Positions 1 to 7,879 of a stretch of 64,000 bases of DNA are shown here, piece by piece. The position numbers and the translations under genes are program-made. How positions within the stretch are numbered: the stretch's first letter is position 1; every line of letters begins with the position of its first letter. The notes under the pieces are model-generated. The model worked only from the letters and a program-made list of their open reading frames with translations. It ran no database searches and had not been told where the DNA came from. Source of the stretch: Lachnospiraceae bacterium UBA7202. GTDB taxonomy: Bacteria > Bacillota > Clostridia > Lachnospirales > Lachnospiraceae. The stretch lies in NCBI GenBank assembly GCA_002490705.1, contig DKUO01000049.1:2774-66773 (forward strand), written 5' to 3'.

Positions 1-132
1 TTTGAGTATCTGCTTACCGAGATCCCGAAACATCTGGATGATACAGACCGCAGTTTTCTGGATGCTCTGCTCCCCTGGTCACCAAGCCTGCCAGCGAACT
101 GCCGTAAGCCTGATAAAAGTGAAGTGAAATAA
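1..132 (+). CDS. IS66-family transposase, C-terminal end (cut by window edge)
   Basis: The frame is open from base 1 and gives 43 residues before TAA. It contains YLLTEIP and LLPW, which match the short C-terminal element of IS66 TnpC transposases. Only the tail is present, so activity cannot be judged. It is followed at once by a hairpin terminator and a candidate terminal inverted repeat, as expected at the right end of such an element. The family call rests on remembered motifs. Confidence 0.75.
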   Translation, partial: FEYLLTEIPKHLDDTDRSFLDALLPWSPSLPANCRKPDKSEVK

Positions 133-138
133 AGGCGG

Positions 139-180
139 GAGCAAATCTGTTTCTATCATACAGGTTTGCTCTTGTTTTGT
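139..180 (+). terminator. Rho-independent terminator after the IS66 transposase
   Basis: Bases 139-150 pair with 160-171 (12 bp with one G-U pair, 9-nt loop), followed by a T-rich run. It ends transcription of the IS66 operon just before the element's end. Confidence 0.75.
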
Positions 181-185
181 ATAGG

Positions 186-206
186 TATTCACTATCTACC
201 GTTTAC
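186..206. repeat. Candidate right terminal repeat of the IS66 element
   Basis: The segment ends in GTTTAC, i.e. GTAAAC read inward from the end. IS66-type ends usually begin GTAA. The other end lies outside the window, so the pair cannot be compared. Confidence 0.35.
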
Positions 207-283
207 GATTATGCTTTGAGCTCACCACGGGATCAAATCTTTGGCAGGCAGAGAGCCTGACCGTCAGGAAAGGAGATTTTGAG

Positions 284-619
284 ATGGCATTTAAGAAAAC
301 AAGGAACATGAAGGTGTACGGCATGAGTGGATACCAGTATCGTTCTATTCCGACGATTCAGCTGAAGGGTGAGTGGCTGAAGGAGATCGGTTTTAATATC
401 GGAGACTACATCTCCATCACCTGTGAGAATGGTAAGTTGGTGATCACTCCGGATGCCGAAAGAGCGGCACTGAAGGACGCTGAGGATGCTTTCATGGAGA
501 AGGAGACGAAGCTTCTGCAGAAGCGTTTTGAGGAAGAGAAGAAAAGGCTGCATGCTCAGTTCGTAGCAGAACGGAAAGCTGAATATGCTATGGTAGCTGA
601 GCCGGGATTGGAGGTGTGA
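284..619 (+). CDS. SymE-like protein with coiled-coil tail
   Basis: The first ~60 residues (YQYRSIPTIQLKGEWL, then IGFNIGDYISI and GKLVIT) fit the SymE toxin-type fold, an AbrB/MazE-like beta-barrel. SymE of E. coli is an SOS-induced type I toxin, but family members on Firmicutes mobile elements are not proven toxins. The last ~45 residues are rich in Glu, Lys and Arg and look like a charged helix, which the short SymE proteins lack. A good AAGGAG site lies 10 bases before the ATG. It is the first gene of the parA-parB operon and its stop lies 3 bases before the ParA start, so it may act as a DNA-binding partner or regulator of the partition genes. Confidence 0.7.
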   Translation: MAFKKTRNMKVYGMSGYQYRSIPTIQLKGEWLKEIGFNIGDYISITCENGKLVITPDAERAALKDAEDAFMEKETKLLQKRFEEEKKRLHAQFVAERKAEYAMVAEPGLEV

Positions 620-621
620 GC

Positions 622-1398
622 ATGGGAAAGATTTATATGATCGGCGCGATGAAGGGAGGCGTAGGGAAGTCTGTGTCAGTGTTCAACCTGGCATATTCCC
701 TTCAGAAGCGTGGGAAAAGAGTGCTTGCAGTGGATTTCGATCCGCAGGCAAATCTCACCACCTGCTTCGGAGCGGAGGATGTGGATGTGGCAATCGGTGA
801 CTTGATGATGGCGGTGATCGAAGACGAAGAACTGCCGGAGCGTGAAGCGTATATCTGGGAACGGAATGGCGTGGACTTTATTCCGTCAAGTATTCAGCTT
901 TCTGCGGTAGAAGCGAAGTTGAGACTGGAAATGGGTACAGAGAAGATGCTGGCGATGATTCTGGAACCGTTGAAAGGGGACTATGACTATATCCTTGTTG
1001 ATACCAGTCCTTCGTTGGGAGCGTTGAATATCAATGCGATGGCTGCGGCTGATGAAGTTATTGTGACTGTGAATCCTCAGCTTCTGGCCATGATGGGTTT
1101 GCAGGATTTTCTGAAGAGTGTGAAGAAGATCAAGAGCCGCCTGAATGAAAAACTGAATGTGGCAGGGATTCTGCTGACTATGTGCGATGCCAGGACGATT
1201 CTCTGCAAGACCATAACGGAGCAGGTGGCAGAGACCTTCCAGGGACAGATCAGGACCTTTGAGAGCAAGATTCCGAATACGGTGAAGGTAGGTGAGTCGG
1301 TTTACTACAGTGAGCCACTAATCGAATATGCTCCGGACAGTAACGCCTGCAGGGCATACAACAAGTTGGCAGGGGAGGTGATCGCTTATGAAGGCTAA
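622..1398 (+). CDS. parA: ParA-family partition ATPase
   Basis: This is a Walker-type ATPase of the ParA/Soj/MinD superfamily that would drive segregation or maintenance of the element together with ParB. The deviant Walker A motif KGGVGKS lies near residues 12-18, DFDPQANLT follows at about 40-48, and DTSPSLG marks Walker B. Length is about 258 aa, normal for small ParA proteins without a DNA-binding N-terminus. ATG 622 was chosen over GTG 616 because GGAGG at 610-614 has proper spacing only for the ATG. ParB overlaps its end by 11 bases, so the two are co-translated. Such pairs mark conjugative or integrative elements as well as plasmids. Confidence 0.92.
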   Translation: MGKIYMIGAMKGGVGKSVSVFNLAYSLQKRGKRVLAVDFDPQANLTTCFGAEDVDVAIGDLMMAVIEDEELPEREAYIWERNGVDFIPSSIQLSAVEAKLRLEMGTEKMLAMILEPLKGDYDYILVDTSPSLGALNINAMAAADEVIVTVNPQLLAMMGLQDFLKSVKKIKSRLNEKLNVAGILLTMCDARTILCKTITEQVAETFQGQIRTFESKIPNTVKVGESVYYSEPLIEYAPDSNACRAYNKLAGEVIAYEG

Positions 1399-2380
1399 TG
1401 CACCGAAAAGAAAGATATTTGATGCTGTGGATATGCTGACTGAGGATACTTCGGCGCGTGTCCAGGGAGAGGCGGAAAAGGGTGTTCAGATGCTGCCGGT
1501 GGATCAGATCGAGCCTTACCATAAGCATCCGTTCCACCTGTATGAAGGCGAGCGTCTGGATGATATGGTGGAGAGTATCCGAAACCACGGAGTACTGTGT
1601 CCGGTGATTGTGCAGAAGAAAGGCAAGGGGTATGAGATGCTGTCCGGGCATAACCGTCAGAACGCGGCGAAACTGGCAGGTTTGGTGGAGATCCCGGCGA
1701 TCGTGAAGACGGAGCTGACCGAAGAAGAGGCCTATGTCTATGTGATCGAGACCAACGTTCTGCAGAGATCATTTTCTGAATTGAAGCCGTCGGAGCAGGC
1801 AGCGGTTATGGCAGAACATTATGAGAAGATGTGCGGAAGTCTGCGGCATGATGAGATAGTGAAAGAACTGGAAGCACTGACCGGTAAAAAGGATTCGCGC
1901 TGCGGTGGTCATAATGGCCACCGGGCGAAGAGCAGAGATATCATGGCTGCGGAATATGGTTTCTCCAGCCGGACGGTTGCGAGGATGCTGAGGCTGAACT
2001 ATCTGATCCCGGAGTTTAAGAAGCTGGTGGATGAAGGTAGAGTGGCTCTACTGGCGGCGGTGGATATGTCATTTTTGGAAGAAGGTGAGCAGCAGGCAAT
2101 ATGGAAACTTCTGAACCGTCAGAGCTTGAAGCTGAAGCCGAAGGCGGCTGCAGAACTTCGGAAGCATGGCGGTGAATTGACGGAAGAGAAGATCGTCGAG
2201 ATACTGGATGCACTTTCCATCAATAAGCGGAGCGGGAATGAAGGTCTGAACCTGAAACTGCCGAATTCGCTTTGCGAGAAATACTTCAGCGGTATGGAGA
2301 ATGCGGAGATGGCTTCGATTGTGGAACAGGCGCTGGATGCCTGGTTCTCTGGAAAGGGGGCTGCCTATGTTCAGCCCTGA
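1388..2380 (+). CDS. parB: ParB/Spo0J-family partition protein
   Basis: This is the centromere-binding partner of ParA (330 aa). The ParB/Srx-like N-terminal domain shows LPVDQIEPY at about residues 36-44 and LSGHNRQNAAKLAG at about 94-107, matching the usual G-H-R-R box with Asn-Arg. A long insertion rich in Gly and His follows, then a helix-turn-helix region (YGFSSRTVARMLRLNYL). A parS site was not identified. The position inside an operon of mobile-element genes argues for an element-borne copy and not the chromosomal Spo0J. Confidence 0.9.
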   Translation: MKANAPKRKIFDAVDMLTEDTSARVQGEAEKGVQMLPVDQIEPYHKHPFHLYEGERLDDMVESIRNHGVLCPVIVQKKGKGYEMLSGHNRQNAAKLAGLVEIPAIVKTELTEEEAYVYVIETNVLQRSFSELKPSEQAAVMAEHYEKMCGSLRHDEIVKELEALTGKKDSRCGGHNGHRAKSRDIMAAEYGFSSRTVARMLRLNYLIPEFKKLVDEGRVALLAAVDMSFLEEGEQQAIWKLLNRQSLKLKPKAAAELRKHGGELTEEKIVEILDALSINKRSGNEGLNLKLPNSLCEKYFSGMENAEMASIVEQALDAWFSGKGAAYVQP

Positions 2381-2648
2381 GGATCTGCAGTCGTTGGATC
2401 GGAACTATTTCTCCGTCATTGTTGCTGATGAATATGATGTGACTATCATGAGCAGAAACATCGGACATTTCTGGTATCTGCACAATCCGGAGTATCCGGA
2501 GAAGGGAACGATCATTTTATTCCACAAACACAAGGCTGATGATAAGTATCACCTGCACGGTCGTGGTAACAGCCTGGGGCAGGTGGTGAGAAGCATTAAG
2601 AGCCATGACCGGTTCCAGCTCAATGGGCGTAAGCCGGTCAGAAGATAA
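2367..2648 (+). CDS. Small conserved mobile-element protein, unknown function
   Basis: The product is 93 aa, beginning MFSPEDLQSLD. The ATG at 2367 follows GGAAAGGGGG and overlaps the end of parB by 14 bases; a longer frame to 2301 lacks a ribosome site. The core (YFSVIVADEYDVTIMS, then GHFWYLHNP and YHLHGRG) is rich in His and aromatic residues and resembles short proteins I associate with Firmicutes integrative elements, but I cannot name a function. It is the last gene of the par operon and ends just before a bidirectional terminator. Confidence 0.7.
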   Translation: MFSPEDLQSLDRNYFSVIVADEYDVTIMSRNIGHFWYLHNPEYPEKGTIILFHKHKADDKYHLHGRGNSLGQVVRSIKSHDRFQLNGRKPVRR

Positions 2649-2654
2649 AAGAGT

Positions 2655-2697
2655 GGCGCTATCGGAACGGATCCGACAGCGCCATTCGTGCGTTTTA
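2655..2697. terminator. Bidirectional terminator between convergent genes
   Basis: Bases 2655-2667 pair with 2673-2685 (13 positions, one A-C mismatch, 5-nt loop). A T-rich tail follows on the plus strand, and the minus gene stops at 2695. It serves both the par operon and the 230-aa gene. Confidence 0.75.
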
Positions 2698-3387
2698 CAG
2701 TTCGAGGAACTTCTTCGTCAGTTCTTTTGCTGCGTTGATTTCCTGATAGCCACGGGACGGCTTCAGACCGAGCTTAGCAATAATCTGTTCTTTCGAGTAG
2801 TCCTGTCTGCCGAGGGTGACGATCTTTGCGTAACGGGGGCTGATTCTACCCAGGTATTCCACCAGTTCCGTGAAGAGTGTTTCGAGGATCGCTTCTTCCT
2901 CAACATTCACGTTGGGATCCGCGATGTCGAGTCCGACGGTGTTGCCGTCTTCGTCTTCATGGGTATCCTGGAAGGATGTGAACTGGATAAAGTCCTCACG
3001 GCTCTTGAAACGAGGAAGGTGCTCTGCACGTCTGGGACAGCCCTTGCAACGGTTCTCCTTGCTGCAGAGGATAGGAAAGCCTTCGTTATCCCATCTAAGA
3101 ACGCATCTGCCGGGGCGAAGTTCCGGATGCTCTTCAAAGTAGTCGTTGATACCGGAGTAGTAGAGGGAGAGCATCTTGTTGAAATCAGCTTCGTCCACCA
3201 CCATGAATCCGACTCTGAACGGAACACCGTAGTGCTTCCAGGTTCTCAGGTTTTCCGGAATGATCGTGTTGTTACTCTGATATTCTGCATCTGAGATCAG
3301 AACCGGTGCGAGAACCTTACCTTCAGTTACGGAAGTTCCATCAAAGGAACTGTACTTGGAGCAATAGTCTACAGTAATCTTTGGCAT
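2695..3387 (-). CDS. Conserved mobile-element protein with HTH-like C-terminus
   Basis: This 230-aa protein has a Cys-rich centre (CSKENRCKGCPRR, about residues 108-120) that could bind metal. Its C-terminal ~65 residues (LGRISPRYAKIVTLGRQDYSKEQIIAKLGL) read like a sigma-region-4-type helix-turn-helix. It resembles sigma-like proteins seen on Lachnospiraceae and Ruminococcaceae conjugative elements, though no biochemical role is known to me. It is transcribed divergently from the defence operon. AGGAGG lies 8-9 bases before the ATG. The leader holds competing hairpins (3424-3472) and repeated 10-mers (3478-3509), so expression is probably conditional. Confidence 0.75.
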   Translation of the reverse strand: MPKITVDYCSKYSSFDGTSVTEGKVLAPVLISDAEYQSNNTIIPENLRTWKHYGVPFRVGFMVVDEADFNKMLSLYYSGINDYFEEHPELRPGRCVLRWDNEGFPILCSKENRCKGCPRRAEHLPRFKSREDFIQFTSFQDTHEDEDGNTVGLDIADPNVNVEEEAILETLFTELVEYLGRISPRYAKIVTLGRQDYSKEQIIAKLGLKPSRGYQEINAAKELTKKFLEL

Positions 3388-3423
3388 AATTATTCCTCCT
3401 GTGATTTGCCTTGGTTTGCTTTT

Positions 3424-3472
3424 TCGCAGGAAGAAAAAGGATCATTCCTGCGATTGTTTACAGGAGTGATCC
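3424..3472 (-). promoter_or_regulatory. Attenuator-like pair of alternative hairpins in the leader of the 230-aa gene
   Basis: Read on the minus strand, 3472-3461 pairs with 3450-3439 (12 positions, one mismatch) and is followed by five T residues, the shape of a Rho-independent terminator. Its 3' arm overlaps 3453-3445, which pairs perfectly over 9 bp with 3432-3424. The two structures exclude each other. This is the layout of a transcription attenuator upstream of the minus-strand gene starting at 3387. Only sequence pairing supports it. Confidence 0.5.
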
Positions 3473-3477
3473 AATCA

Positions 3478-3509
3478 TTCGTAAGGTCGGGCGCTATGGT
3501 TCGTAAGGT
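3478..3509. repeat. Two 10-bp direct repeats in the divergent intergenic region
   Basis: TTCGTAAGGT occurs at 3478-3487 and 3500-3509, 22 bp apart, about two helical turns; a partial copy follows near 3512-3520. The spacing suits a protein binding one face of DNA between the divergent 230-aa gene and the defence operon. The rest of 3388-3740 holds the attenuator, the operon promoter and an untranslated leader. Confidence 0.4.
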
Positions 3510-3624
3510 TTTTAAGGTTCGGGATTTGAAAAAGTCGGATTTTTATCGCAAAAAGCAGGGGATGAGATCAACAGAAAAGCGTCAAATGAGTCCTGAGGGG
3601 AAGTACGGAAAAAGCACGTTCTCA

Positions 3625-3653
3625 TTGATAGATTCAGACATTTGTGATATAAT
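3625..3653 (+). promoter_or_regulatory. Sigma-A promoter of the defence operon
   Basis: TTGATA at 3625-3630 and a perfect TATAAT at 3648-3653 are separated by 17 bp. It lies about 90 bases before the GTG start at 3741, leaving an 80-nt leader. It is the best promoter before 20.9 kb on this strand. Confidence 0.75.
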
Positions 3654-3740
3654 CGGAATTAGTGGGAATTGGTTGGAAACAAAATGAACCAGTATACTAC
3701 ATGCGTAGAATTGCAAACGAGAGTAAATCGGAGGAAATCT

Positions 3741-4634
3741 GTGACAAATATAGAGTACCCGCGACTGTGCGGCGGCACCTTTATGACGCTGGTAATACAG
3801 GCGTTGCTGCAGCGGAAGAAAGCAAGAGAACACTATAAGGGTGAGAGCGATAAGCTGAATGATCCGGATGTGCTTGTGGGTCTGATCACGGTTATCAATC
3901 CTGACTATGAGGATCCGGGGAAGGCTGTGCTCAAGACGAAAGCTAATGATTATAAGTCATGCAAATTATCAACGGGACAGTATCTCCCGTTTGGAGACAA
4001 GCTGGCGATTGGGGTCTTTGACCAAAGGGTACGAAATAACTACCTGGCGGCCAGAAATGACATGTGCATCTTTGTAGATAGTTTTATCGAAACGGGAACA
4101 AAGCTGCAGAAGGATGTTCGCCTGGTGAAGGCTCTGATTGATCTGATTGAACAGGACGATAGCATTAATGACAGTGTGGAGTTCATGGTTGGTGAGAACG
4201 GAGATGCTGTCAGGAAAGATCAGCTTCGCAATCAGAAAAGAGTATGCCTTCCGTCATTCCTTCTGGGAATATGGCATTTTATAGTCGTAAATCGAAAGAA
4301 TAATAAGGTAGGCCAACTTACATATGATACCTGGTGCCCTGAGAACGGTGGCGGTGCCAGAGAGTATGAAGGATCTATGGGAGAAGACATCTCGATAGAA
4401 CTGGATGTGTATACACTGAAAGCAGAGGATGAGACCGAAGATACGGAGCAGGAAGCGGAGGTTGTAGAAGATCAGCCGGAGCAGAATAATCAAGATAATC
4501 AGAACAACCAGAGGGGAGCATCCGGCACCGGACCGAACCTGCAGCAGATCAATAATCCGTTTACTTTCATACAGAACGGAGATAACAACACACAGATTGG
4601 ATACATAGCGAACCAGACGATTGTAAAGAAGTGA
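3741..4634 (+). CDS. Unknown protein with C-terminal QIG (amyloid-signalling-like) tail
   Basis: GTG 3741 was chosen because GGAGG at 3730-3734 is well spaced and the protein then begins MTNIEYPRLCGGTFMTL; the frame is open further upstream without a ribosome site. The 297-aa product has a compact first ~205 residues (LVGLI, LSTGQYLPF, LLGIWHFIVVNR), an acidic Glu/Gln-rich linker, and a tail of about 40 residues rich in Asn and Gln that ends in NNTQIGYIANQTIV. The next gene carries almost the same NTQIGYI block at its N-terminus. The N-terminal domain resembles unnamed proteins I recall from Firmicutes mobile elements; no catalytic motif was found. A shared QIG core recalls RHIM/PP-type bacterial amyloid signalling motifs, which is inference. 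Confidence 0.8.
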   Translation: MTNIEYPRLCGGTFMTLVIQALLQRKKAREHYKGESDKLNDPDVLVGLITVINPDYEDPGKAVLKTKANDYKSCKLSTGQYLPFGDKLAIGVFDQRVRNNYLAARNDMCIFVDSFIETGTKLQKDVRLVKALIDLIEQDDSINDSVEFMVGENGDAVRKDQLRNQKRVCLPSFLLGIWHFIVVNRKNNKVGQLTYDTWCPENGGGAREYEGSMGEDISIELDVYTLKAEDETEDTEQEAEVVEDQPEQNNQDNQNNQRGASGTGPNLQQINNPFTFIQNGDNNTQIGYIANQTIVKK

Positions 4635-4643
4635 GGATACTGA

Positions 4644-5258
4644 ATGAGTGATGAATTACAAGTACAGACTCCGACCGGTCTGCAAGTGCAGGGAAGTCCT
4701 ACGTTCCAGCAGACCGGTAGTGGAAACACTCAAATCGGATACATAGGGCAGCAGATCAACCATATTACGATGGGCGGTATGCCTCAGATCATACGACCTG
4801 CCAATCCGAATCATGAGTATTACAATCTGTTTGTTATTGATCAAGAGCAGATGGACAGCTTGGTTGCGATACCGAGACACCAGTCACTGAACGCCTTTAC
4901 AGCTGAGGAAGTTCGTAAAATATATGCTCTTCCGGGACTGGCAGCAGCAGAAGAAATCAAGAGACTGCCGTCATTGTTTGTTATCAGAAACCGGTTCGGT
5001 AATCATACGACTACGGATCAGTGCGCAGGGTATGGATATATTGTGGACATCCGGCAGAAGAGCGATACGATCATTGTTACAGCATCTATATCGCATGTGA
5101 TACGGCAGGAAAAATTGAATGCTCTGGAGAGCGAGCTGCAGTTGCTTCGGGCTCCGGAGAACAACGAATTGGACAGTGTTCACTGGGCAATCAAAAGGGT
5201 GAATTTACCACAACTGATACAAGAAAAGAAACTTATTGAGATTATGGATATGCTTTAA
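4644..5258 (+). CDS. Unknown partner protein with N-terminal QIG motif
   Basis: The 204-aa product starts 9 bases after the preceding stop. Residues ~18-42 hold SPTFQQTG, GNTQIGYIGQQ and a short Gly/Met stretch, matching the tail of its neighbour. The remaining ~155 residues form a separate domain ending in ELDSVHWAIKRVNL, a His-Trp-x-Ile-Lys pattern I associate with small unnamed domains in bacterial conflict loci. No nuclease or nucleotide-binding motif was recognised. One protein bears the motif at its C-terminus and the other at its N-terminus, as in sensor-effector pairs that signal by templated assembly; function is not established. Confidence 0.8.
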   Translation: MSDELQVQTPTGLQVQGSPTFQQTGSGNTQIGYIGQQINHITMGGMPQIIRPANPNHEYYNLFVIDQEQMDSLVAIPRHQSLNAFTAEEVRKIYALPGLAAAEEIKRLPSLFVIRNRFGNHTTTDQCAGYGYIVDIRQKSDTIIVTASISHVIRQEKLNALESELQLLRAPENNELDSVHWAIKRVNLPQLIQEKKLIEIMDML

Positions 5259-5270
5259 GCGGAGGAAGAC

Positions 5271-5483
5271 ATGAGCAGGGAATACGAAGCAATGGAAGTC
5301 GAAAAATGGGTAAACCTTGAAGATATAGCGGATCACCTCAGTGTCAGCACCGATACCGTGCGGAACTGGATCAAGAGTGGAAAGATTCCTTATTATCGTG
5401 CCGGCAAACGCTATAAATTCAGAATCAGTGAAGTCGATGAATGGCTGAAATCCGGAAAGATGAATGACGAAAACGAAGGCTAA
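5271..5483 (+). CDS. Excisionase/MerR-type helix-turn-helix protein
   Basis: This 70-aa protein fits the HTH_17 excisionase family: LEDIADHLSVSTDTVRNWI as recognition helices, then GKIPYYRAGKRYKFRISEVDEWL as the wing. GGAGG lies 6 bases before the ATG. It sits between the QIG pair and the large ATPase, so it is more likely an operon regulator or specificity factor than an excisionase, because no integrase is next to it. Confidence 0.85.
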   Translation: MSREYEAMEVEKWVNLEDIADHLSVSTDTVRNWIKSGKIPYYRAGKRYKFRISEVDEWLKSGKMNDENEG

Positions 5484-5499
5484 GGAAGGAAGCGGTTAT

Positions 5500-7815
5500 A
5501 TGGAGAAGAGAAAATCAGCGATAGAAAAGGTGGTAATCGAAGGCCGCTCTTATGATCATGAAGAGTTTGAGCCTACGTTTATAAACTTTTTCTTTGGAAG
5601 AAACGGTGCGGGTAAATCAACAATATCAGAAATGATCCAGGCAAATACCGGACTCACATGGAGATCCGGGCAGACTGTGGACGACTACAACGTGCTGGTT
5701 TATGATCAGCAGTTCATCAGTGATCATTTTTCTAATTTTGATGACCTTGCCGGAGTATTTACGCTGAATAAGGTGAATATTGAAACACAGAAAAAGCTGG
5801 ATCAGCTTGCTAAGGATAAGGATCAGCTGCTGAGCGATCTGAGCAAGAGGAATGAATCGATAGATCAAAAGAAGCAGGCCAGAGAAGGTCTTAAAGGTGA
5901 GAGTCAGACAAGAATGATGCGACTGACGGAATCCGTCAGGAAGAAGTTTGATTCTGCGATGACCGGAAAGAAGATAGCCAAAACATTCTGCCCGGAGGTG
6001 GAGAAAAAACAGCCCGTAGAGCATACAGAAGATGAGATTATGGAGTTCTATGCGGTAGCATATGGAAAGAGTGCGCAGACTTATCCATCCCTGAAGAAAT
6101 CAAATGAATATCCCGGAAAGTATGACCTTTCCGGAGCGTCTTATCTTGGTCAGCCCATCGTAAGTACAAGCGATACTCAGTTTGCCAGAGTGATGGAGAA
6201 GCTTGGAAATACAGACTGGGTCAAAGAAGGTCATACGAAATACTTAAAGAAGGCAGACGGGATATGTCCTTTCTGTCATAATCCGCTGGACCACCAGCAT
6301 TTCGAGCAGGAACTGAAAGCCTGCTTCGATGAAGAATATCAGGACAGTGTAAATGCTGTGGCTGCGTTCCAGTCTGCATATACCAGCATGACAGAAGAAA
6401 TGCTCAGAATACTGGATGATAATACATCCAGTGATTTTCCGCGTGCTGATTTCACTGTCTATAAGGAAAAGCTGGAACGTCTGAAAACCATTATTCATAG
6501 TAACCTTCAGTTGATTCAGAAGAAGGTTGATAAACCGGCAGAGAAAGTAGAACTGCAGGATATAGATACCTTAGTTGCTGAGATTGATGCGATTGTCGAT
6601 GAGATCAACGCTCTCATCAAAACGAATAATGATGCTTTCAACAAAAAGAAAGAGACTAAGATCAAGTGCGACAAAATGCTGTGGGAGCATCTGGCATTTC
6701 TGGTCAAAGATGAAATCGCGGATTATAAGGCGAAGGACGCTGCTATAGAAACAGAAATCAAGGCTATCGAAAAAGAGAAAGGTACTCTCCGTCAGAACTA
6801 CCTGGACAAGGAAGCAGAGATCAAGAAGGAGAGTGGCAATACCGTTAATACGGATGAGGCTTTCGAGAGCATGAATGCCATGTTGAAGGACTCCGGCTTC
6901 CAGGGCTTCTCTCTTCGTAAGAAACCGGGTGTCAAGAACCGTTATGAGGTGGTTCGTGATGGCAATAAGCCGGTCAAGCGTCTGAGCGAGGGCGAAAGAA
7001 ACTTTATTGCATTCCTGTACTTTTATCATCTGGTTAAGGGCAGCGGTGCTGCAGATGCAGCTATCTTTACTTCGACCGGCGAAGTGACAGATGTGATGGA
7101 CAGAAGAGACAAGATCGTTGTAATCGATGATCCGGTTACCAGCATGGATAGCGGCACTCTGTTCATTGTGAGCTCCATGGTCAGGGAAATGATCAGCGTA
7201 TGCCACAACAATATAGAAGTGTTGCACCCGGATATCACCGGTTCCTATATTAAGCAGATATTTATCCTGACGCACAATGCATACTTCCATCGTGAGGTCG
7301 CATACAACATGGTGGAATACTATGACTGCGTTACATTTTACATGGTAAGGAAGACCGACAACCATTCTTCCATCACACCATGCATTGAGAAGGCAAAGGA
7401 ACTTTCGGAGGATGACAAGAACGTGAATCCGGTCCAGAACGCCTACACGGCACTTTGGACGGAGTATCAGGAACTGACTTCTTCGATCCCGCTGTTGAAT
7501 GTTATCCGTAGGATCCTCCAATATTATTTCCTGGAACTTTGCGGTTATCAGGGAAGTAATATCAGGGATATTATCCTGAAGAAAAACAAGAGTGAGTTCA
7601 TCAAAAAGAGAGCCGATGGAACGATTGATGATACGGACTATCATCTGGCAAGTTCCATGCTTTCTTACATTGATAATGAATGCAGCTTTATCGATGGGTT
7701 CAACCTTGTACAGGAAGCAGTGGATCCGGAACAGTACCGTAAGGTAATGAAGAAGATCTTTGAGAAACTGGAACAGAGCCAACATTATCGAATGATGACA
7801 CACGAAAAGGACTGA
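5500..7815 (+). CDS. PrrC/RloC-like AAA_13 ATPase
   Basis: The 771-aa protein is an ABC/SMC-type ATPase of the AAA_13 class that includes the anticodon nucleases PrrC and RloC. Visible parts in order: Walker A GRNGAGKS (33-40), a long coiled coil, a C-P-F-C pair near 256-259 that may form an RloC-type zinc hook, a second coiled coil, signature LSEGE near 495, Walker B VVIDDPVTSMD near 540, and the H-loop THN near 588. The last ~120 residues would be the toxic domain. There RRILQYY stands where PrrC has an Arg-x3-Glu pattern, with Gln replacing Glu, and a His follows 44 residues on, so nuclease activity is uncertain. ATG 5500 was chosen because GGAAGG precedes it; an upstream ATG at 5464 overlaps the HTH gene. 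Confidence 0.85.
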   Translation: MEKRKSAIEKVVIEGRSYDHEEFEPTFINFFFGRNGAGKSTISEMIQANTGLTWRSGQTVDDYNVLVYDQQFISDHFSNFDDLAGVFTLNKVNIETQKKLDQLAKDKDQLLSDLSKRNESIDQKKQAREGLKGESQTRMMRLTESVRKKFDSAMTGKKIAKTFCPEVEKKQPVEHTEDEIMEFYAVAYGKSAQTYPSLKKSNEYPGKYDLSGASYLGQPIVSTSDTQFARVMEKLGNTDWVKEGHTKYLKKADGICPFCHNPLDHQHFEQELKACFDEEYQDSVNAVAAFQSAYTSMTEEMLRILDDNTSSDFPRADFTVYKEKLERLKTIIHSNLQLIQKKVDKPAEKVELQDIDTLVAEIDAIVDEINALIKTNNDAFNKKKETKIKCDKMLWEHLAFLVKDEIADYKAKDAAIETEIKAIEKEKGTLRQNYLDKEAEIKKESGNTVNTDEAFESMNAMLKDSGFQGFSLRKKPGVKNRYEVVRDGNKPVKRLSEGERNFIAFLYFYHLVKGSGAADAAIFTSTGEVTDVMDRRDKIVVIDDPVTSMDSGTLFIVSSMVREMISVCHNNIEVLHPDITGSYIKQIFILTHNAYFHREVAYNMVEYYDCVTFYMVRKTDNHSSITPCIEKAKELSEDDKNVNPVQNAYTALWTEYQELTSSIPLLNVIRRILQYYFLELCGYQGSNIRDIILKKNKSEFIKKRADGTIDDTDYHLASSMLSYIDNECSFIDGFNLVQEAVDPEQYRKVMKKIFEKLEQSQHYRMMTHEKD

Positions 7816-7879
7816 GTCCGTATTATGGGACAACATTATCAATATACTAGCATTAACCTGAGATAAATGAGGGATAGCA

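Noticed and set aside
3406..3687. 93-codon frame on the plus strand
   Set aside because: It covers the attenuator, repeats and promoter, has no ribosome site and low-complexity basic content; more likely non-coding.
5464..5499. Earlier ATG of the RloC-like ATPase
   Set aside because: It lies inside the HTH gene without a ribosome site; ATG 5500 fits GGAAGG.
7816..7879. Possible promoter with TATACT before the PLD-helicase
   Set aside because: No -35 match at 16-18 bp; kept only as an open question for transcript mapping.
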